A stretch of 64,000 bases of DNA from a bacterium. GTDB taxonomy: Bacteria > Bdellovibrionota > UBA2428. Location: assembly GCA_009991595.1 (NCBI GenBank), contig JAACVK010000024.1, forward strand, positions 1 through 64,000, in the 5' to 3' direction. Positions 1 through 8,671 of the stretch are shown here, one piece after another. How positions within the stretch are numbered: the first letter of the stretch is position 1; the number at the start of each line of letters is the position of its first letter. A program made the translations under genes and the position numbers. Under the pieces are notes generated by a model. It was not told the DNA's origin and did not search any database. It worked only from the letters and a program-made list of their open reading frames with translations.

Positions 1-26
1 AACCGATTCCTTAACTAAATCTTCTT

Positions 27-149
27 TTAACGTTAAGAACTCGTTAGTTTCCGATCGTTTCGAAGTGTTTATTTGTGGCCTGGATCGAGGGTTATTGGTT
101 AGTGAACCAAATCTTAACCAAAGTTTCACACTATCTTAATGTTAAGAAC
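27..149. promoter_or_regulatory. Repeated TTAAYGTTAAGAAC motif upstream of the first lipoprotein gene
   Basis: Two near-identical 14-mers, TTAACGTTAAGAAC at 27-40 and TTAATGTTAAGAAC at 136-149 (13 of 14 bases equal), lie in the leader of the CHAP-like lipoprotein gene; the second copy ends 15 bases before its ATG. The core TTAACGTTAA is itself palindromic. This fits a regulator site, but no known box is matched with certainty. The rest of positions 1-164 shows no gene. Confidence 0.3.
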
Positions 150-164
150 ACTATTCTTATATAC

Positions 165-752
165 ATGAGGCGATTAACAATTTTATTAGCAATGATACTA
201 GTCCTCACAGGATGTGAAGTTCTAGATACTCAAACTTCAGGTGGGGGCTCAACTAGGAGTGCATCTAAAGGTCACCGCGCTGCTGGTAACACCAAGGTAG
301 GCGGAAGGTCTACCGGGGGCTCAAAAGGCTTCAGCGGCTTTGCAGGTTTATTCTCTGGTGGTGGAGGTTCTAGTAGCATTGGCCGAACAGCCACTTCAAT
401 GGTCGGTCATCAAGACTATGGTTCGGCACCAGTGGGGCTTAAGTGCGCAGCACAGGTTTCAACCATTCTTAAGAGATCTGGGGTAAAAATCGCTGGAAGT
501 GCTGGTGTAACCACCGTGATCTCTCAATTAAAGCGCATCGGTTGGAAGGCCTGTGTTGGAGGCAAGCGTCCAGGAGACGTTGTCTACTCTAACAGTGCCT
601 ACGGTAATGGTAGTAGATCCCACATTGGTGTGGTTGGAGCACGCGGCGAGATTGTTCACAATTCTGGAAGAACTCTAGTTACAAGTAATACCGCAAGGCA
701 ACCTTACAATGTTCGTTGGTATAGCATCGTTAAATGTTTGAGGGCTCCTTGA
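165..752 (+). CDS. Lipoprotein with CHAP/NlpC-P60-like cysteine-histidine hydrolase domain
   Basis: Predicted 195-residue exported lipoprotein. The ATG at 165 is preferred over an in-frame ATG at 75 because it places a typical signal peptide (MRRLTILLAMILVLTGC, lipobox LTGC with Cys17) at the N-terminus. Residues about 25-75 are a Gly/Ser-rich linker. The C-terminal ~110 residues hold Cys94 in GLKCAAQVS, His153 in SRSHIGVVG and Asn166 in VHNSG, the order and spacing expected of the Cys-His-polar triad of CHAP or NlpC/P60 peptidoglycan amidases/endopeptidases. The likely role is cutting peptide bonds in peptidoglycan from the outer-membrane inner face. It sits 1 base before the next gene, so the two are probably co-transcribed. 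The family assignment rests on motifs only; the substrate is not known. Confidence 0.68.
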   Translation: MRRLTILLAMILVLTGCEVLDTQTSGGGSTRSASKGHRAAGNTKVGGRSTGGSKGFSGFAGLFSGGGGSSSIGRTATSMVGHQDYGSAPVGLKCAAQVSTILKRSGVKIAGSAGVTTVISQLKRIGWKACVGGKRPGDVVYSNSAYGNGSRSHIGVVGARGEIVHNSGRTLVTSNTARQPYNVRWYSIVKCLRAP

Positions 753-753
753 T

Positions 754-1515
754 ATGAAAAGGTTTAATATGAAAAAGAATATTTTATTATCTGTAATTTG
801 TCTGGTCTTTTTAAGCGGAGCTTCAGTTCATGCTGAAGGTGGTCCCATTAAAAGGTTTTTCTCAAAGTTTAAGAAGCACAAAGCTGAGAAAAATGTAGAA
901 GAAGAGTATGAAGAAAGCCGCGAAGCTCTTGCAAGTCCAAGTGTTGAAGGCGTTGAATATAAGATTGTAAAAATCACTTATGACAAAATCACAGGAGACG
1001 CCAACATAGTCGTAGTGAAGATGAAGGCCGACAAGGGGCAGGACACCATTTTTCAAGATGTCGCTCTTTGGCCTTTGTATGATGATGACATTGAGTTCGC
1101 CAACGTGCCTAAGAGCGTTCGTGCTCAGCTTCTCGAGGAATGGGTTAGAGCTATTACCCGTGACGACAAAGACTACAGAAGAGCCTTTTTTAAGGATCTG
1201 GAGCGTAGAGTTTCTCGTAAACAGGCGACTCCAGCAGAGGGGTATATTTTTGGTCTCTATCTGTCGGATAAATTTTCAGACGAAAGTTACTTGAGCGACA
1301 AGGAGAGGGCAGCTTTAGAGGTTGCTGAGAGGCTTGCTTTAGGAGGGAGTGCCTCGATGGCGGCAGACGTAGGGTCTGCTTTTGAAGATATAACGGATGA
1401 CGTGAGGGTTGATCCCAAGGCTGAATCACTTCCTTTCGAGCAAGGCCAAGAGCTAGAGCTTGGGCCCGGCAAGACGTTGAAGATTGTGCCATTGAATACA
1501 GACATTCCTTTGTAA
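754..1515 (+). CDS. Secreted charged protein of unknown function
   Basis: Up to 253 residues. Two starts are possible: ATG 754, one base after the preceding stop, or ATG 769, which has AAAAGG 6 bases upstream and gives the cleaner signal peptide (MKKNILLSVICLVFLSGASVHA, cleavage after VHA). The mature part begins with a Lys-rich stretch and an acidic/charged helix, followed by about 180 residues with no motif I recognise. It follows the CHAP-like lipoprotein in the same operon, so it may be a periplasmic partner of that hydrolase; this is inference from position only. Its 3' end runs into a strong hairpin shared with the convergent transporter gene. Confidence 0.6.
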   Translation: MKRFNMKKNILLSVICLVFLSGASVHAEGGPIKRFFSKFKKHKAEKNVEEEYEESREALASPSVEGVEYKIVKITYDKITGDANIVVVKMKADKGQDTIFQDVALWPLYDDDIEFANVPKSVRAQLLEEWVRAITRDDKDYRRAFFKDLERRVSRKQATPAEGYIFGLYLSDKFSDESYLSDKERAALEVAERLALGGSASMAADVGSAFEDITDDVRVDPKAESLPFEQGQELELGPGKTLKIVPLNTDIPL

Positions 1516-1529
1516 TTTAACCTTGATAT

Positions 1530-1565
1530 AGGTGTTTTCAATTCTTTATAAGAATGAAAACACCT
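1530..1565. terminator. Bidirectional hairpin terminator between convergent genes
   Basis: AGGTGTTTTCAATTCTT and AAGAATGAAAACACCT form a 16-17 bp stem with one unpaired base and a TAT loop. The hairpin lies 15 bases after the stop of the secreted-protein gene and overlaps the last codons of the convergent transporter gene (stop at 1538). It can serve both strands. Confidence 0.75.
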
Positions 1566-2401
1566 GTAAGCATTGTTGCTACGGCTAGTAAAAAGTAGCC
1601 ACTCGGAAATAATCTTTCTTTAAAGTGCTCGTAGGCACTGGCAATTAGTGGAGCGCATAGGGTGAGGGCCGCTATCGTGGGTGCATCGGCCTTAGCGATT
1701 CCCGCTAGATAAAAATAAAGAGCAAGAAAAGTTCCCAACAAGGTGCCAACTAAGGCGCCAAGCAGTGCTGGGCGAGGTGTGTCTTTTAGGCGCCTCCAAA
1801 AACCCGTTTTATAATTGATGACTGTCATTACAGGGATTGCAATTCCGATTCGATAGAAGTTTGCCGTAAAGGCATCGATGCTTGGATCCAGCGAGAAGGC
1901 TTGTTTTGTGAAAACCACGCCCAAGGCATCCAAGCTCATTCCGGCCAAAGCCAAGAGCAGAGTTTTCCAGGTAACATCGCTTCGACGTTTCTTCTCAGAG
2001 GATAAAATAACGATGCATAAGATCATCAATGCTATTCCAAGATATTGCTTTGGGTTAAGTGTTCTAGAAAAAAAGACAAACGAAAAAAGGGCGATGATTG
2101 CAGGTTGAAAGCTGCCGATGATCATTGTTCTGGCTGGCCCCATTCTTGAGAAGGATGCAAAGATAAGAAGATCACCAAGGGCAAAACCCACGATTCCCGA
2201 AATACAAAGCCAACCGACGGCCTCTAGCGAAGAGGCAAAGCCCGATGAAAGAAGACAAACTATGGCGAAGAGAGCAAAAGAGACCCAAGATTTAATCAGG
2301 TTCAATCTACGTATGGGCATGGCACGACCGGCTTTTGCAAAAAACTGAGTGGCAACGCTCCATAGTAGAGCGCTAATCACGGGGTAGGCAAATGGGTGCA
2401 T
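1538..2401 (-). CDS. DMT-superfamily (EamA-type) membrane transporter
   Basis: 287 residues, almost entirely hydrophobic, with about ten membrane-spanning segments and an internal two-fold arrangement (residues ~1-140 and ~150-287), as in EamA drug/metabolite transporters. N-terminal sequence ALLWSVATQFFAKAG and the short loops with basic residues match the family. It would export or exchange a small metabolite in the inner membrane; the substrate cannot be read from sequence. It starts only 4 bases after the rnr stop and is the last gene of the korA-korB-rnr operon. Its last codons form one arm of the terminator hairpin. Confidence 0.8.
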   Translation of the reverse strand: MHPFAYPVISALLWSVATQFFAKAGRAMPIRRLNLIKSWVSFALFAIVCLLSSGFASSLEAVGWLCISGIVGFALGDLLIFASFSRMGPARTMIIGSFQPAIIALFSFVFFSRTLNPKQYLGIALMILCIVILSSEKKRRSDVTWKTLLLALAGMSLDALGVVFTKQAFSLDPSIDAFTANFYRIGIAIPVMTVINYKTGFWRRLKDTPRPALLGALVGTLLGTFLALYFYLAGIAKADAPTIAALTLCAPLIASAYEHFKERLFPSGYFLLAVATMLTGVFILIKN

Positions 2402-2405
2402 ATGG

Positions 2406-4565
2406 CTATTCTTCTACGACAAGGTCAAAGTCGATCTTAGCGTTCATTGGGTCGACAGCGATGACTTTTACCACAACACGATCGCCGAGTTGAAGTCTTT
2501 GGCCTGAATGCGACTTAAAGCACATCGTGCCTGCATCGTAATTTAGACGCATGCGTTTGTGGAGCAGATCCCCTTTGATGAGCCCATCGACAAAGTGATC
2601 TTCAATTTGACAAAAGATTCCTTTTTCAATCACTCCCGTAACGACAGCCTTAAAGTCTTCGCCTAGGTGTTTTTCCATATAGCGACACTTCTTGATGTCG
2701 ATGAGCTTTCGCTCCATATCCATCGCCATGCGCTCGTGTTCGCTGCAATGACGTGCTGTAGATTCCATTTCAGCGTCTGGTGGAGCCAACGGCTCTTCGA
2801 TGTTCAGATGCTCTTTGATGAGTCTATGAACGATCAAGTCGGGATAGCGTCTAATTGGAGAGGTAAAGTGCGTATAGTGAGGATTGGCCAAGGCAAAGTG
2901 CCCAAGGGGCGCATTGCTATAGCGGGCCTGTTGCATGCTTCTTAATACCATATTCTGCACGGCCATGGCCTTGGGGTCTTCTTCTTCAAGAAGAGGGCGA
3001 ATGCCTTCAAGAAAATGTGAAAAGTCTTTAGCGGTCTCTAAACTGCCTTCAAAAGGAAGACCAATCAAAGTGATGAAGGCAATGAGATCTTTCACTCGGT
3101 TCTCATCCGGTTGTTCGTGGATTCGATACATTCCTTCGCGCAATTTATGCTCTTCTAAATATCTAGAGGTGCATTCGTTGGCCGCTAGCATAAGCTCTTC
3201 AATCAGGCGGTGAGCCTCTAGGCGCATGCGAGGTTGGATGTCTCTAACTTCGCCATTTTTTTCTAAGAAAACTCGTGCTTCAGGGATGTCCATGTCGATA
3301 GCGCCGCGCTGGGTTTTGGCCTTGCGAAGGATTTTATACACATCGACCAACGCACTTAAGTGGCGTTCGAGAGGCTTGAGTTCTTCTAAAGCAAAAGCTT
3401 CTTGATCGATAAAACTTTGCATGAGTTCATAGGTCATTCGTTTGTGACTTTGAATAAGGCCTTCAAAGAATTTATAACTTTCAATTTTACCGTTGGCAGT
3501 GACTACAAATTCGCAAACCAGAGCCGCTCGTGGAGTGTTGGGGTTCAAAGAACACACGCCGTTGCTTAGGTTTTCGGGCAACATAGGAACGACAAAATCG
3601 GGGAAGTATACACTGGTTGATCTTTCAAAGGCTTCTTGATCGAGAGCGGTTCCCGGTTTCACAAAGAAGCTAACGTCTGCGATTGCAACCCAGATCTTGT
3701 GCTTGCCGTTGTCCATTTTCTCGGCATAAACAGCGTCATCAAAATCTCTGGCATCTTCGCCATCGATGGTCACAAAGGGAAGTCGTTGTAAGTCGTAGGT
3801 TTCTTTTGGAAGTCTTTTGAGCCAGTCATTCTCTGCTGCTTCAGCGGACTTGATGGCCGCCTGCGAGAACTCTCTCGGCCAACCACCCTCCACCAAAATA
3901 CGGAGGGTGTCTGAGCTTGCACTATCAATCTGTTGCACTTCCTCTAGGATGCGCACTTTACCTTTGCTCTTAGAGGGGTATTCCTCAATTCGAGCTAGAG
4001 CATGAGAGCCATTGCCTAAGGAAAACTTGTCTAGGTCTTCTAGAGAAACACTGAAGACATGTCTCCGGTCTCTGCCATCGGTGGGGACGAAAAGCGCGCC
4101 GCCTTTAAAGAGACGGATGCTTCCAAGCATGTCGCTTTGCCCGCGCTTTTCAATAGAGACAACTTTACCTCGGTATTTGTCTTCTCCTCGATAATGTTCT
4201 GAAATTTGTATAACAACGCGGTCTCTGTTGAGACAGTCGCGTAGCTCCTCTTCTGCGATGTAAACATTGGGGAGCTTGGGGTCGTCTGGAATAAAAAAGC
4301 CAAAGCCTTTTGGGTGAAGCTCTAGCTTCCCGACCATTTTAAGGCCAATCATTTTAGTGCTGCTCTGATCGCCTTTAGCTTGGCCTTGTGAATCTTCTCT
4401 CTGGCTTCGTCCACGTGAAGCACCGGCCTGGGCTGCTTTATTAGAGGCTGAGCGGCGCTTTTTTTTCTTTGAGCGCCCCTCGTCTATGCCTTTTTGAGAC
4501 TCGGCTTTTGCGTGTTCCGATCTTCGCTGTTTATTCCGAGCCCCATTCTTATTGCGTCGGGGCAT
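2406..4565 (-). CDS. rnr: Ribonuclease R
   Basis: 719-residue processive 3'-5' exoribonuclease of the RNB family, acting on structured RNA, mRNA decay intermediates and rRNA. Residues 1-70 are a very basic Lys/Arg/Ser/Gln-rich extension. Cold-shock/OB domains follow (~75-230), then the RNB catalytic domain beginning around 255 with the metal-binding motif DGEDARDFDDAV at 268-279, and a C-terminal S1 domain (~630-715, containing VVTGVIEKGIFCQIEDHF). Length and order are typical of RNase R rather than RNase II. Its ATG shares one base with the korB stop (TAATG), implying translational coupling. The basic N-terminal tail is longer than in many homologues and may bind RNA or ribosomes (inference). 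Confidence 0.95.
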   Translation of the reverse strand: MPRRNKNGARNKQRRSEHAKAESQKGIDEGRSKKKKRRSASNKAAQAGASRGRSQREDSQGQAKGDQSSTKMIGLKMVGKLELHPKGFGFFIPDDPKLPNVYIAEEELRDCLNRDRVVIQISEHYRGEDKYRGKVVSIEKRGQSDMLGSIRLFKGGALFVPTDGRDRRHVFSVSLEDLDKFSLGNGSHALARIEEYPSKSKGKVRILEEVQQIDSASSDTLRILVEGGWPREFSQAAIKSAEAAENDWLKRLPKETYDLQRLPFVTIDGEDARDFDDAVYAEKMDNGKHKIWVAIADVSFFVKPGTALDQEAFERSTSVYFPDFVVPMLPENLSNGVCSLNPNTPRAALVCEFVVTANGKIESYKFFEGLIQSHKRMTYELMQSFIDQEAFALEELKPLERHLSALVDVYKILRKAKTQRGAIDMDIPEARVFLEKNGEVRDIQPRMRLEAHRLIEELMLAANECTSRYLEEHKLREGMYRIHEQPDENRVKDLIAFITLIGLPFEGSLETAKDFSHFLEGIRPLLEEEDPKAMAVQNMVLRSMQQARYSNAPLGHFALANPHYTHFTSPIRRYPDLIVHRLIKEHLNIEEPLAPPDAEMESTARHCSEHERMAMDMERKLIDIKKCRYMEKHLGEDFKAVVTGVIEKGIFCQIEDHFVDGLIKGDLLHKRMRLNYDAGTMCFKSHSGQRLQLGDRVVVKVIAVDPMNAKIDFDLVVEE

Positions 4566-5614
4566 TAACGTAACCGTCTTTGAAGTTTCTCAAAATCCTC
4601 TTTGCTGATTCGACATTCATCTTCGGTTTGGTAGGCTAAAGGTTTGTCGACCATTTTTAAACGCTCTCTGAAAGAAACGTTTGCTTTTGGATTCGCATAA
4701 AGCAAACCGGTTAGGATTTGTCCTTTTGCTTTTGATTCATTAATCATGTTCAAGGCTTCTGTAGCGTTGGTTGGGTCATGATCTTGAGAAACTTTTTTAA
4801 GGGAGATAACTGAACCGTCTGGCAATTCAACCTGTCGCTCTTCACCGTGTTTGAGGTCCACTTCTGGCGTTTCAAAGTAAGGGTGAAATCCAATCTCGTG
4901 AATAGCGATGTCGTTCTTTTTAACGTTCAAGAAAGATTTGGTGGAGCCTTCGTGGTTGTTGAAGGTCACACATGGGCTAATCACGTCGAGCATGGCCGTT
5001 CCACGGTGGGCAATTCCACCTTGAATCATGGGGACCATTTGGTTCATGTCACCCGAGAAGGATCGACCGACATAGTTACAGCCCAGCAAAATCGCCATCG
5101 AACAAAGGTCGATGTCTGGATAGTCGTTGGTTTCACCTTTTTTAAGAACTGAACCTGGATCGGCTGTTGCGGAGAATTGTCCTTTGGTTAATCCATAAAC
5201 ACCGTTGTTTTCTACGATGTAGGTGCAGTCCACGTTTCTTCTGATCATATGAACAAACTGGCCCATACCGATAGAGGCTGTGTCGCCATCTCCGGATACT
5301 CCAATGGCTTCAAGGGTTCTGTTCGCTAGAATAGCTCCTGTAGTCACGCTGGGCATACGTCCGTGAACAGAGTTGAAACCATGAGCTTTGCTCATGAAAT
5401 AGGCTGGAGTTTTAGAAGAGCAACCAATGCCTGATAGCTTAATAACGTTATGGGGTTTAATTCCCATTTCGTAGAAAGCAGAAATGATGTGTCGAGTGAT
5501 GGAGTCATGTCCACAACCAGCGCAAAGTGTGCTGGGTAGACCACCATAAGCTTCTTTGGTGAGGCCTATGTGATTGGTTTTTTCTTCAGTTTGCGGTGTT
5601 TTAGTGTCGCTCAT
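4565..5614 (-). CDS. korB: 2-oxoacid:ferredoxin oxidoreductase, beta subunit
   Basis: 349-residue thiamine-diphosphate-binding subunit of a 2-oxoacid (probably 2-oxoglutarate) : ferredoxin oxidoreductase, which decarboxylates a 2-oxoacid to acyl-CoA and reduces ferredoxin. The TPP motif starts at GDGD 108-111 and ends in NNGVYGLTKGQ. Cys31 and Cys34 (LCAGCG), Cys65 (GIGCSS) and Cys215 (SPCVTF) correspond to the four ligands of the [4Fe-4S] cluster known in this family. It lies 21 bases downstream of korA and overlaps the rnr start by one base. No dedicated ferredoxin gene is adjacent. Substrate choice between 2-oxoglutarate and another 2-oxoacid is inferred from overall resemblance. Confidence 0.92.
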   Translation of the reverse strand: MSDTKTPQTEEKTNHIGLTKEAYGGLPSTLCAGCGHDSITRHIISAFYEMGIKPHNVIKLSGIGCSSKTPAYFMSKAHGFNSVHGRMPSVTTGAILANRTLEAIGVSGDGDTASIGMGQFVHMIRRNVDCTYIVENNGVYGLTKGQFSATADPGSVLKKGETNDYPDIDLCSMAILLGCNYVGRSFSGDMNQMVPMIQGGIAHRGTAMLDVISPCVTFNNHEGSTKSFLNVKKNDIAIHEIGFHPYFETPEVDLKHGEERQVELPDGSVISLKKVSQDHDPTNATEALNMINESKAKGQILTGLLYANPKANVSFRERLKMVDKPLAYQTEDECRISKEDFEKLQRRLR

Positions 5615-5635
5615 AGTCTAGTCGTTCCTTCTTCG

Positions 5636-7444
5636 TTAAAGGGCTTTTTCTTTGCCTGTAACTTCATTGCATACAGTTCGAGCATCTAGAGGGGTTCCGT
5701 CGTAATGGCGGATTGATTTTAACTTATCAATCAAGCGCCCTTCCTTGAGGTGCAGGTTTAAAAGATTAAACATTTGCCCATCACGGTTTTGGTCAATCAC
5801 ATAAACGCGTTCATGGTCTTCAATGAACTGTTTGACTTCTGCTGTGAAAGGCACAGCGCGGATTCTCATGTAATCAGGTTTTACGCCTTCAGCGGAAAGT
5901 TGGTCGAGAGCTTCTGCCATACATAGATCGCTTGTTCCGTAGGCAATGAGGCCTACTTTGTTGCCTTTACCAATTGTGATTGGCTTAGGAACCATGCCTC
6001 GAGCCGTATTCCACTTTTTGTGCAAACGATCTAGGTTGTGAGTCCAGTCTTCTGATTTCTCAGAGTAAGTTGCGTATTCTGTGTGACCAGTTCCGCGAGT
6101 AAAGTAGGCCGCACGTGGGTGGTCGGTGCCGGGAAGGGTTCGGTAAGGAACGCCATCTCCATCGACATCTTTGTAGCGACCCCAGTCCTTCATTTTTTCA
6201 AGACCTTCTTTGTCGAGGACTTTTCCACGTTTGAAAGAATCAGTTGGGTAGTTCAAAGTTTTACAGTTCCAAATGTTCATTCCAATATCCAAGTCCAAAA
6301 GAACCATGATTAAGGTTTGAAGCTCTTCGGCTAAATCGAAGCTGATTCGAGCAAAGTCGAAGCACTCATCAGGCGTGCCTGGGATCAAGGTTACATGCCG
6401 GGTATCACCGTGTGAAAGTGATACAGTAGAAAGTAAATCGCCTTGATTGGTTCTAGTTGGCAATCCTGTTGATGGACCCATTCTTTGAACGTTCATAAGA
6501 ACAGAAGGAATTTCTGCAAAGTAAGCCAATCCAACAAATTCACTCATGAGTGAAATGCCCGGGCCAGAAGTCGCGGTCATAGCTCGTGCTCCAGACCAAC
6601 CCGCCCCTAGAACCATACCCATGGAGGCAAGTTCATCTTCAGCTTGAACGTGCGCAAAGTTTGCAACACCGTTCTCGTCTCTGCGGAATTTCTCCCAATA
6701 ACCAATGAGGCTTTCACAAAGTGAAGAAGAAGGAGTGATTGGATACCAAGCAAGCACAGTGCAGCCGCCCATAAGTGAGCCAAGTGCGGCAAGACTGTTT
6801 CCATCGGTCAGGAAAAGATCTTCGTTTTGGCCTGACATCTTAGTTAATTTGTAAGGATCAGATTTCTTTAAGTTCTCTTCTGCGTATTGCCAGCCTACAT
6901 TAAAGGCATCAATGTTGGCTTCGATTGCTTTAGGTTTAGAGCCAAATGTGTCTTTGATAACGCTTTCAACAACTTCGCGGTCAATTTCTAATAATTGAGC
7001 AAGAACCCCAACGTATAAAACGTTCACGAGTAGTTTTCGAAGTTTTACTTGAGGAACTTTGTCACGAGACAAACTTGTGAAAGGAACTGGGTAATAAGTC
7101 ACGTCTGTTCGAGTGGGGGTAAAGCCTTTAGGAAGAATGTCCGTGTTGTAAACAACAACGCCGCCTTTTTCGACAGACTTAATGTCTTCGATCAGCGTGT
7201 CTGCGTTCATGCAAACAACCCAATCGAGTTCTTTCTTTCGAGCACGGTAGCCGTTTTTGTTGGCTCGAATGGTATACCAAGTTGGTAAACCTTGAATGTT
7301 AGAAGGGAAAATGTTTTTTGGTCCTACCGGTATTCCCATTCTAAAGATGGCCTTCGTGATGATGTTGTTGGCGCTTTGACTGCCAGTTCCATTCACTGTG
7401 GCAAATTGTAGAGACATGTCATTGATGATTTCGGATCCACTCAT
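5636..7444 (-). CDS. korA: 2-oxoacid:ferredoxin oxidoreductase, fused gamma-alpha subunit
   Basis: 602 residues combining a gamma domain (~10-195, starting VNGTGSQSANNIITKA) with the alpha/pyrimidine-binding domain (from ~210, containing YPITPSS at 234-240 and later TATSGPGISLMSEF). This gamma-alpha fusion is the usual KorA layout in many aerobic bacteria. With KorB it forms the enzyme that links 2-oxoacid oxidation to low-potential ferredoxin. It is the first gene of a four-gene minus-strand operon and is transcribed divergently from the small membrane gene at 7577; the intervening ~130 bases must hold its promoter. Confidence 0.92.
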   Translation of the reverse strand: MSGSEIINDMSLQFATVNGTGSQSANNIITKAIFRMGIPVGPKNIFPSNIQGLPTWYTIRANKNGYRARKKELDWVVCMNADTLIEDIKSVEKGGVVVYNTDILPKGFTPTRTDVTYYPVPFTSLSRDKVPQVKLRKLLVNVLYVGVLAQLLEIDREVVESVIKDTFGSKPKAIEANIDAFNVGWQYAEENLKKSDPYKLTKMSGQNEDLFLTDGNSLAALGSLMGGCTVLAWYPITPSSSLCESLIGYWEKFRRDENGVANFAHVQAEDELASMGMVLGAGWSGARAMTATSGPGISLMSEFVGLAYFAEIPSVLMNVQRMGPSTGLPTRTNQGDLLSTVSLSHGDTRHVTLIPGTPDECFDFARISFDLAEELQTLIMVLLDLDIGMNIWNCKTLNYPTDSFKRGKVLDKEGLEKMKDWGRYKDVDGDGVPYRTLPGTDHPRAAYFTRGTGHTEYATYSEKSEDWTHNLDRLHKKWNTARGMVPKPITIGKGNKVGLIAYGTSDLCMAEALDQLSAEGVKPDYMRIRAVPFTAEVKQFIEDHERVYVIDQNRDGQMFNLLNLHLKEGRLIDKLKSIRHYDGTPLDARTVCNEVTGKEKAL

Positions 7445-7576
7445 GATTTAATAATCCAACTCCTTGAATTCCATTGTTGTATGGCAACTATATTAGCACA
7501 AGTTTTTCGCCGCTTCTTTTATTTGACGAGGGATCCACTCTTGCTAACGCGTCAGATCAAGAATAGGATAACGGGC

Positions 7577-7816
7577 ATGAGTTCATCACCTAGTTTTTCA
7601 CCGAAATTAGCCATCCTTTTCGTGTTTTTTGCCCTTCTCTTTTTTGTGGCAAAGCTCTCGAAAGCTCCGGCCGAGCCGAGAATGCCGGGGGTTGTAGCGG
7701 CTCCTGCTATCGTTTTGCCTCGAAGCACTAAGCCAATGCCAGAAATGCAAGAAATTCCTCAAAGTGAAGTGCTCGCTCCCGCGGAGGAAGAGCCTAGCGA
7801 GGAGAGCTGGGATTGA
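7577..7816 (+). CDS. Small single-pass membrane protein of unknown function
   Basis: 79 residues if the ATG at 7577 is used; it has AGGA 8 bases upstream, whereas an upstream in-frame ATG at 7481 adds a stretch that overlaps the divergent promoter region. One hydrophobic segment (~10-26, LAILFVFFALLFFVAKL) is followed by a Pro/Glu-rich tail ending EEPSEESWD. Its TGA stop overlaps the TTG start of surE, so it probably leads the surE operon. No family recognised. Confidence 0.5.
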   Translation: MSSSPSFSPKLAILFVFFALLFFVAKLSKAPAEPRMPGVVAAPAIVLPRSTKPMPEMQEIPQSEVLAPAEEEPSEESWD

Positions 7817-8667
7817 AAAAGCGACCAAACATACTTGTTTCCAATGACGATGGCATTCGATCTGAAGGCATCCAAGCCTTGGCCACAGCCTTAAGCTCCT
7901 TTGCAAAAGTAACGGTTGTTGCTCCCGAGCGAGAACAATCCACTATGGGGCATGCATTAACTCTCCATAAGCCCGTGCGCTTAATGAAAATAAAAAAATC
8001 GCCCAATATCGAACAATGGGCTGTTAGCGGAACCCCTGCCGATTGTGTTTTTATGGGGATTCGGCACATTATGAAGAAGAAGCCAGATTTAATTGTTTCT
8101 GGAATTAATCGTGGTGCAAATTTGGGGAATGATTTTTTCTATTCGGGAACCGTGGCCGCAGCTCGTGAAGCGGCTTTGTTAAATATCCCCTCTATTGCCA
8201 CTTCTTTGATGCTTGAGCACAGTCCGCTCATCCCTTCTAGTGATCACTATGACGATGCGGCGCGATATATGAGTCATATAGCCAAACAGGTGTTGGAACG
8301 CGGCTTGCCCGAAGGATGCTTGCTTAATGTAAACTATCCTAATCTGCCTCTTTCTAAAGTAAAAGGGGCTCGAGTGGGTAGGCAGGGCTTTCGTTATTAT
8401 GAAAACGACGCAGCTCAAAGAGTGGACCCAAGAGGCAGAGATTATTACTGGCTTGGGGGGAAGTATGCTGGCTTTAAGAATATTGAAGGCTCAGATTGTG
8501 TCTTGGTCGACCAAGGCTACATATCTCTCACTCCTTGTCGTTTGGATGTCACAGATTATGAGACGATGGAGCAGGTTTCTCAATGGGCTCTTTTTCCAGG
8601 GAAAACTGCGAAAAGCAGCGCAAAGAAAGCTCGAGCTAAGGGGCCAAAGCTTCGCAAGAAAAAGTAG
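7813..8667 (+). CDS. surE: 5'/3'-nucleotidase SurE
   Basis: 284-residue SurE-family phosphatase that removes phosphate from nucleoside monophosphates, a stationary-phase/survival enzyme in known bacteria. The N-terminus reads NILVSNDDGIRSEGI, with the metal-binding Asp pair at 12-13, and SGINRGANLGND supplies the conserved Asn-rich loop. The start is a TTG overlapping the previous stop. The last ~20 residues are a Lys/Arg/Ala-rich tail beyond the usual ~250-residue length. The following M23 lipoprotein gene recalls the surE-(pcm)-nlpD order of other proteobacteria, here without pcm or rpoS. Confidence 0.93.
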   Translation: MKKRPNILVSNDDGIRSEGIQALATALSSFAKVTVVAPEREQSTMGHALTLHKPVRLMKIKKSPNIEQWAVSGTPADCVFMGIRHIMKKKPDLIVSGINRGANLGNDFFYSGTVAAAREAALLNIPSIATSLMLEHSPLIPSSDHYDDAARYMSHIAKQVLERGLPEGCLLNVNYPNLPLSKVKGARVGRQGFRYYENDAAQRVDPRGRDYYWLGGKYAGFKNIEGSDCVLVDQGYISLTPCRLDVTDYETMEQVSQWALFPGKTAKSSAKKARAKGPKLRKKK

Positions 8668-8671
8668 AGCT

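Noticed and set aside
8399-8671. N-terminal extension of the M23 peptidase frame into surE
   Set aside because: The extension overlaps surE by 270 bases and would bury the lipoprotein signal; TTG 8672 is better.
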